From an uncultured Burkholderiales bacterium (lineage in GTDB: Bacteria > Pseudomonadota > Gammaproteobacteria > Burkholderiales > Burkholderiaceae_C), in contig CALBSC010000065.1 in the NCBI GenBank assembly GCA_937927685.1, forward strand, positions 1 to 6,472: a stretch of 6,472 nt of DNA, written 5' to 3'. A program made the position numbers and the translations under genes. Each line of letters opens with the position of its first letter. Positions within the stretch are counted from its first letter, which is position 1. This document shows positions 5,746 to 6,472 of this stretch, one piece after another. A model generated the notes under the pieces. It saw only the letters and a list, made by a program, of their open reading frames with translations. It did not search any database and was not told the DNA's origin.

Positions 5746-5952
5746 ATGGCAGCCATCACCACCACAGCGCAAATGGAAAACAACTACGACCGCTTCATCG
5801 CCGAGCTGACCGCCCTCACCCGCAAGTACGGAGTGGCCATCCAGTCGGTCGGGGGCGTGTACCTGGCCGATCAAAAAGGTGAATTCGATAAGCTTACCTA
5901 CAACGCCGACATCACGAGTGGCGACCTGTACCCGAATTTTTCGGAAAACTGA
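5746..5952 (+). CDS. Hypothetical protein, 68 aa, last gene of plus-strand operon
   Basis: I cannot name a family, but the protein looks real. After a Thr-rich N-terminus it has one amphipathic helix (NNYDRFIAELTALTRKYGV, about 12-30), then a strand IQSVGGVYLAD (32-42), a charged turn, and a second strand LTYNADITSGDLYPNF (50-65). This helix-plus-beta-hairpin layout with a YGVAIQSVGGVY core is a compact alpha/beta fold. It resembles short unnamed proteins seen near phage and island genes, though that is a recollection, not a search. It has a strong ribosome binding site, lies 99 bp after the 119-aa gene behind two inverted repeats, and is convergent with the DUF6933 gene 32 bp downstream. No signal peptide, membrane segment or metal site. 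Confidence 0.75.
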   Translation: MAAITTTAQMENNYDRFIAELTALTRKYGVAIQSVGGVYLADQKGEFDKLTYNADITSGDLYPNFSEN

Positions 5953-5984
5953 GAAGAAAAAGGGCTGGCTGGATTAGAGGCGCA

Positions 5985-6472
5985 TCAATGAATCGAACCG
6001 CCATAGACCAGCTCACGCAGAGCCTTGTCCGGAAAGACTGCACCTTTGTAGAGGGGGCCGCAGGGTGTACCTGCCAATTTGAGGGACAACGCAACCGGAT
6101 CGATTGAGCCACCTTGATCACGGTAGCCCTCTGCCAGGTACGCAAACTCGTTCATCACGCCCAGTACGCTTCGGTTGGCTGTCTTGGCATAGACCACCTC
6201 ACTCATGCCACTGATTTCTGAATCAATGAATTGGGCTGGCATTTCCAGCGCTCGAAGAACATCACGCAGTGCTATCGGGAATCGCTGCGCAAGCGTTGCA
6301 GCTGGCGCCAAGGGCAACAGCACAGGCAAAAGCGTTCGCTCATTGACCACAAGTGCCATTTGAGGTTTCCAAAACAGCGCCGTGGCATACCAACTGCCAA
6401 GACGAGTTGATCCGTGCCGAGGAGTTTGAACCTCTGGTTTGATGCGATCGAGAAGCTTCTTGGTGCAGTGAA
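5985..6472 (-). CDS. DUF6933-type protein, C-terminal 161 residues (start beyond right edge)
   Basis: This minus-strand frame is open from the right edge to a TGA at 5985. The first internal ATG (6359) would give 124 residues, but the frame continues upstream with 37 more that look conserved: HCTKKLLDRIKPEVQ near the edge and STRLGSWYATALFWKPQ just before MALVVNERTLLPVLLPLAP. In DUF6933 proteins the HCTKKLL motif is near the N-terminus, so only a few residues are missing here. Further family-like features are TANRSVLGVMNEFAYLAEGY (60-79 counted from the internal Met) and the tail PDKALRELVYG. Function is not known; I see no signal peptide or membrane segment in the visible part. It is convergent with the 68-aa gene (32-bp gap). 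The family name is from recall of this pattern. Confidence 0.85.
   Translation of the reverse strand, partial: HCTKKLLDRIKPEVQTPRHGSTRLGSWYATALFWKPQMALVVNERTLLPVLLPLAPAATLAQRFPIALRDVLRALEMPAQFIDSEISGMSEVVYAKTANRSVLGVMNEFAYLAEGYRDQGGSIDPVALSLKLAGTPCGPLYKGAVFPDKALRELVYGGSIH

Noticed and set aside
5682..5882. Plus-strand frame overlapping the 68-aa gene (66 codons)
   Set aside because: It begins inside the 5680-5702 inverted repeat, has no ribosome binding site, and competes with a frame that has an excellent one.
5932..5944. CCGAA/TTCGG hairpin at the end of the 68-aa gene as a terminator
   Set aside because: The stem is only 5 bp, lies inside the coding sequence, and is not followed by a T-tract on the plus strand.

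Overview
The window (about 60% G+C by eye, with many GC-ending codons) looks like a prophage DNA-packaging and early head module from a proteobacterium. A betaproteobacterium of the Comamonadaceae/Burkholderiales type is my best guess. That guess rests on overall protein flavour and on the DUF3489, DUF6900 and DUF6933 families, not on any search.

Left two thirds (1-4514, all minus strand, transcribed right to left): HNH endonuclease, small terminase (P27 family), large terminase (HK97-like, Terminase_1 type), HK97-type portal, and the start of an S49/ClpP-like head maturation protease that runs off the left edge. This is the standard gene order of cos-type HK97-like tailed phages. The genes from small terminase to protease are tightly packed: gaps of 16 and 4 nt, then a 4-nt ATGA overlap. 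The only real gap in the block is the 153 bp between the HNH gene and the small terminase gene. It is unusually rich in dyads and G-runs and is the best place for a cos site.

Middle right (4621-5952, plus strand): a small operon divergent from the phage block. It holds a 72-aa DUF6900 protein, a 147-aa DUF3489 tandem winged-helix protein (ATGA overlap with the first gene), a 119-aa unknown protein, and a 68-aa unknown protein. A 99-bp spacer with two perfect inverted repeats separates the last two. No integrase, repressor, lysis or replication gene is visible, so the sequence does not tell whether this cassette is phage cargo or flanking island/chromosome.

Right end (5985-6472, minus strand): a DUF6933-type protein, convergent with the operon. 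Its true start lies just beyond the window, because in-frame homologous sequence continues upstream of the first internal ATG.

How the parts work together: small terminase recognises concatemeric phage DNA, and large terminase with the HNH protein cuts it and pumps it through the portal. The S49-type protease then matures the prohead. The plus-strand cassette has no known function; the DUF3489 protein is its likely DNA-binding member. No rRNA, tRNA, CRISPR array or insertion sequence was recognised, and no stretch over 300 bases lacks a gene.
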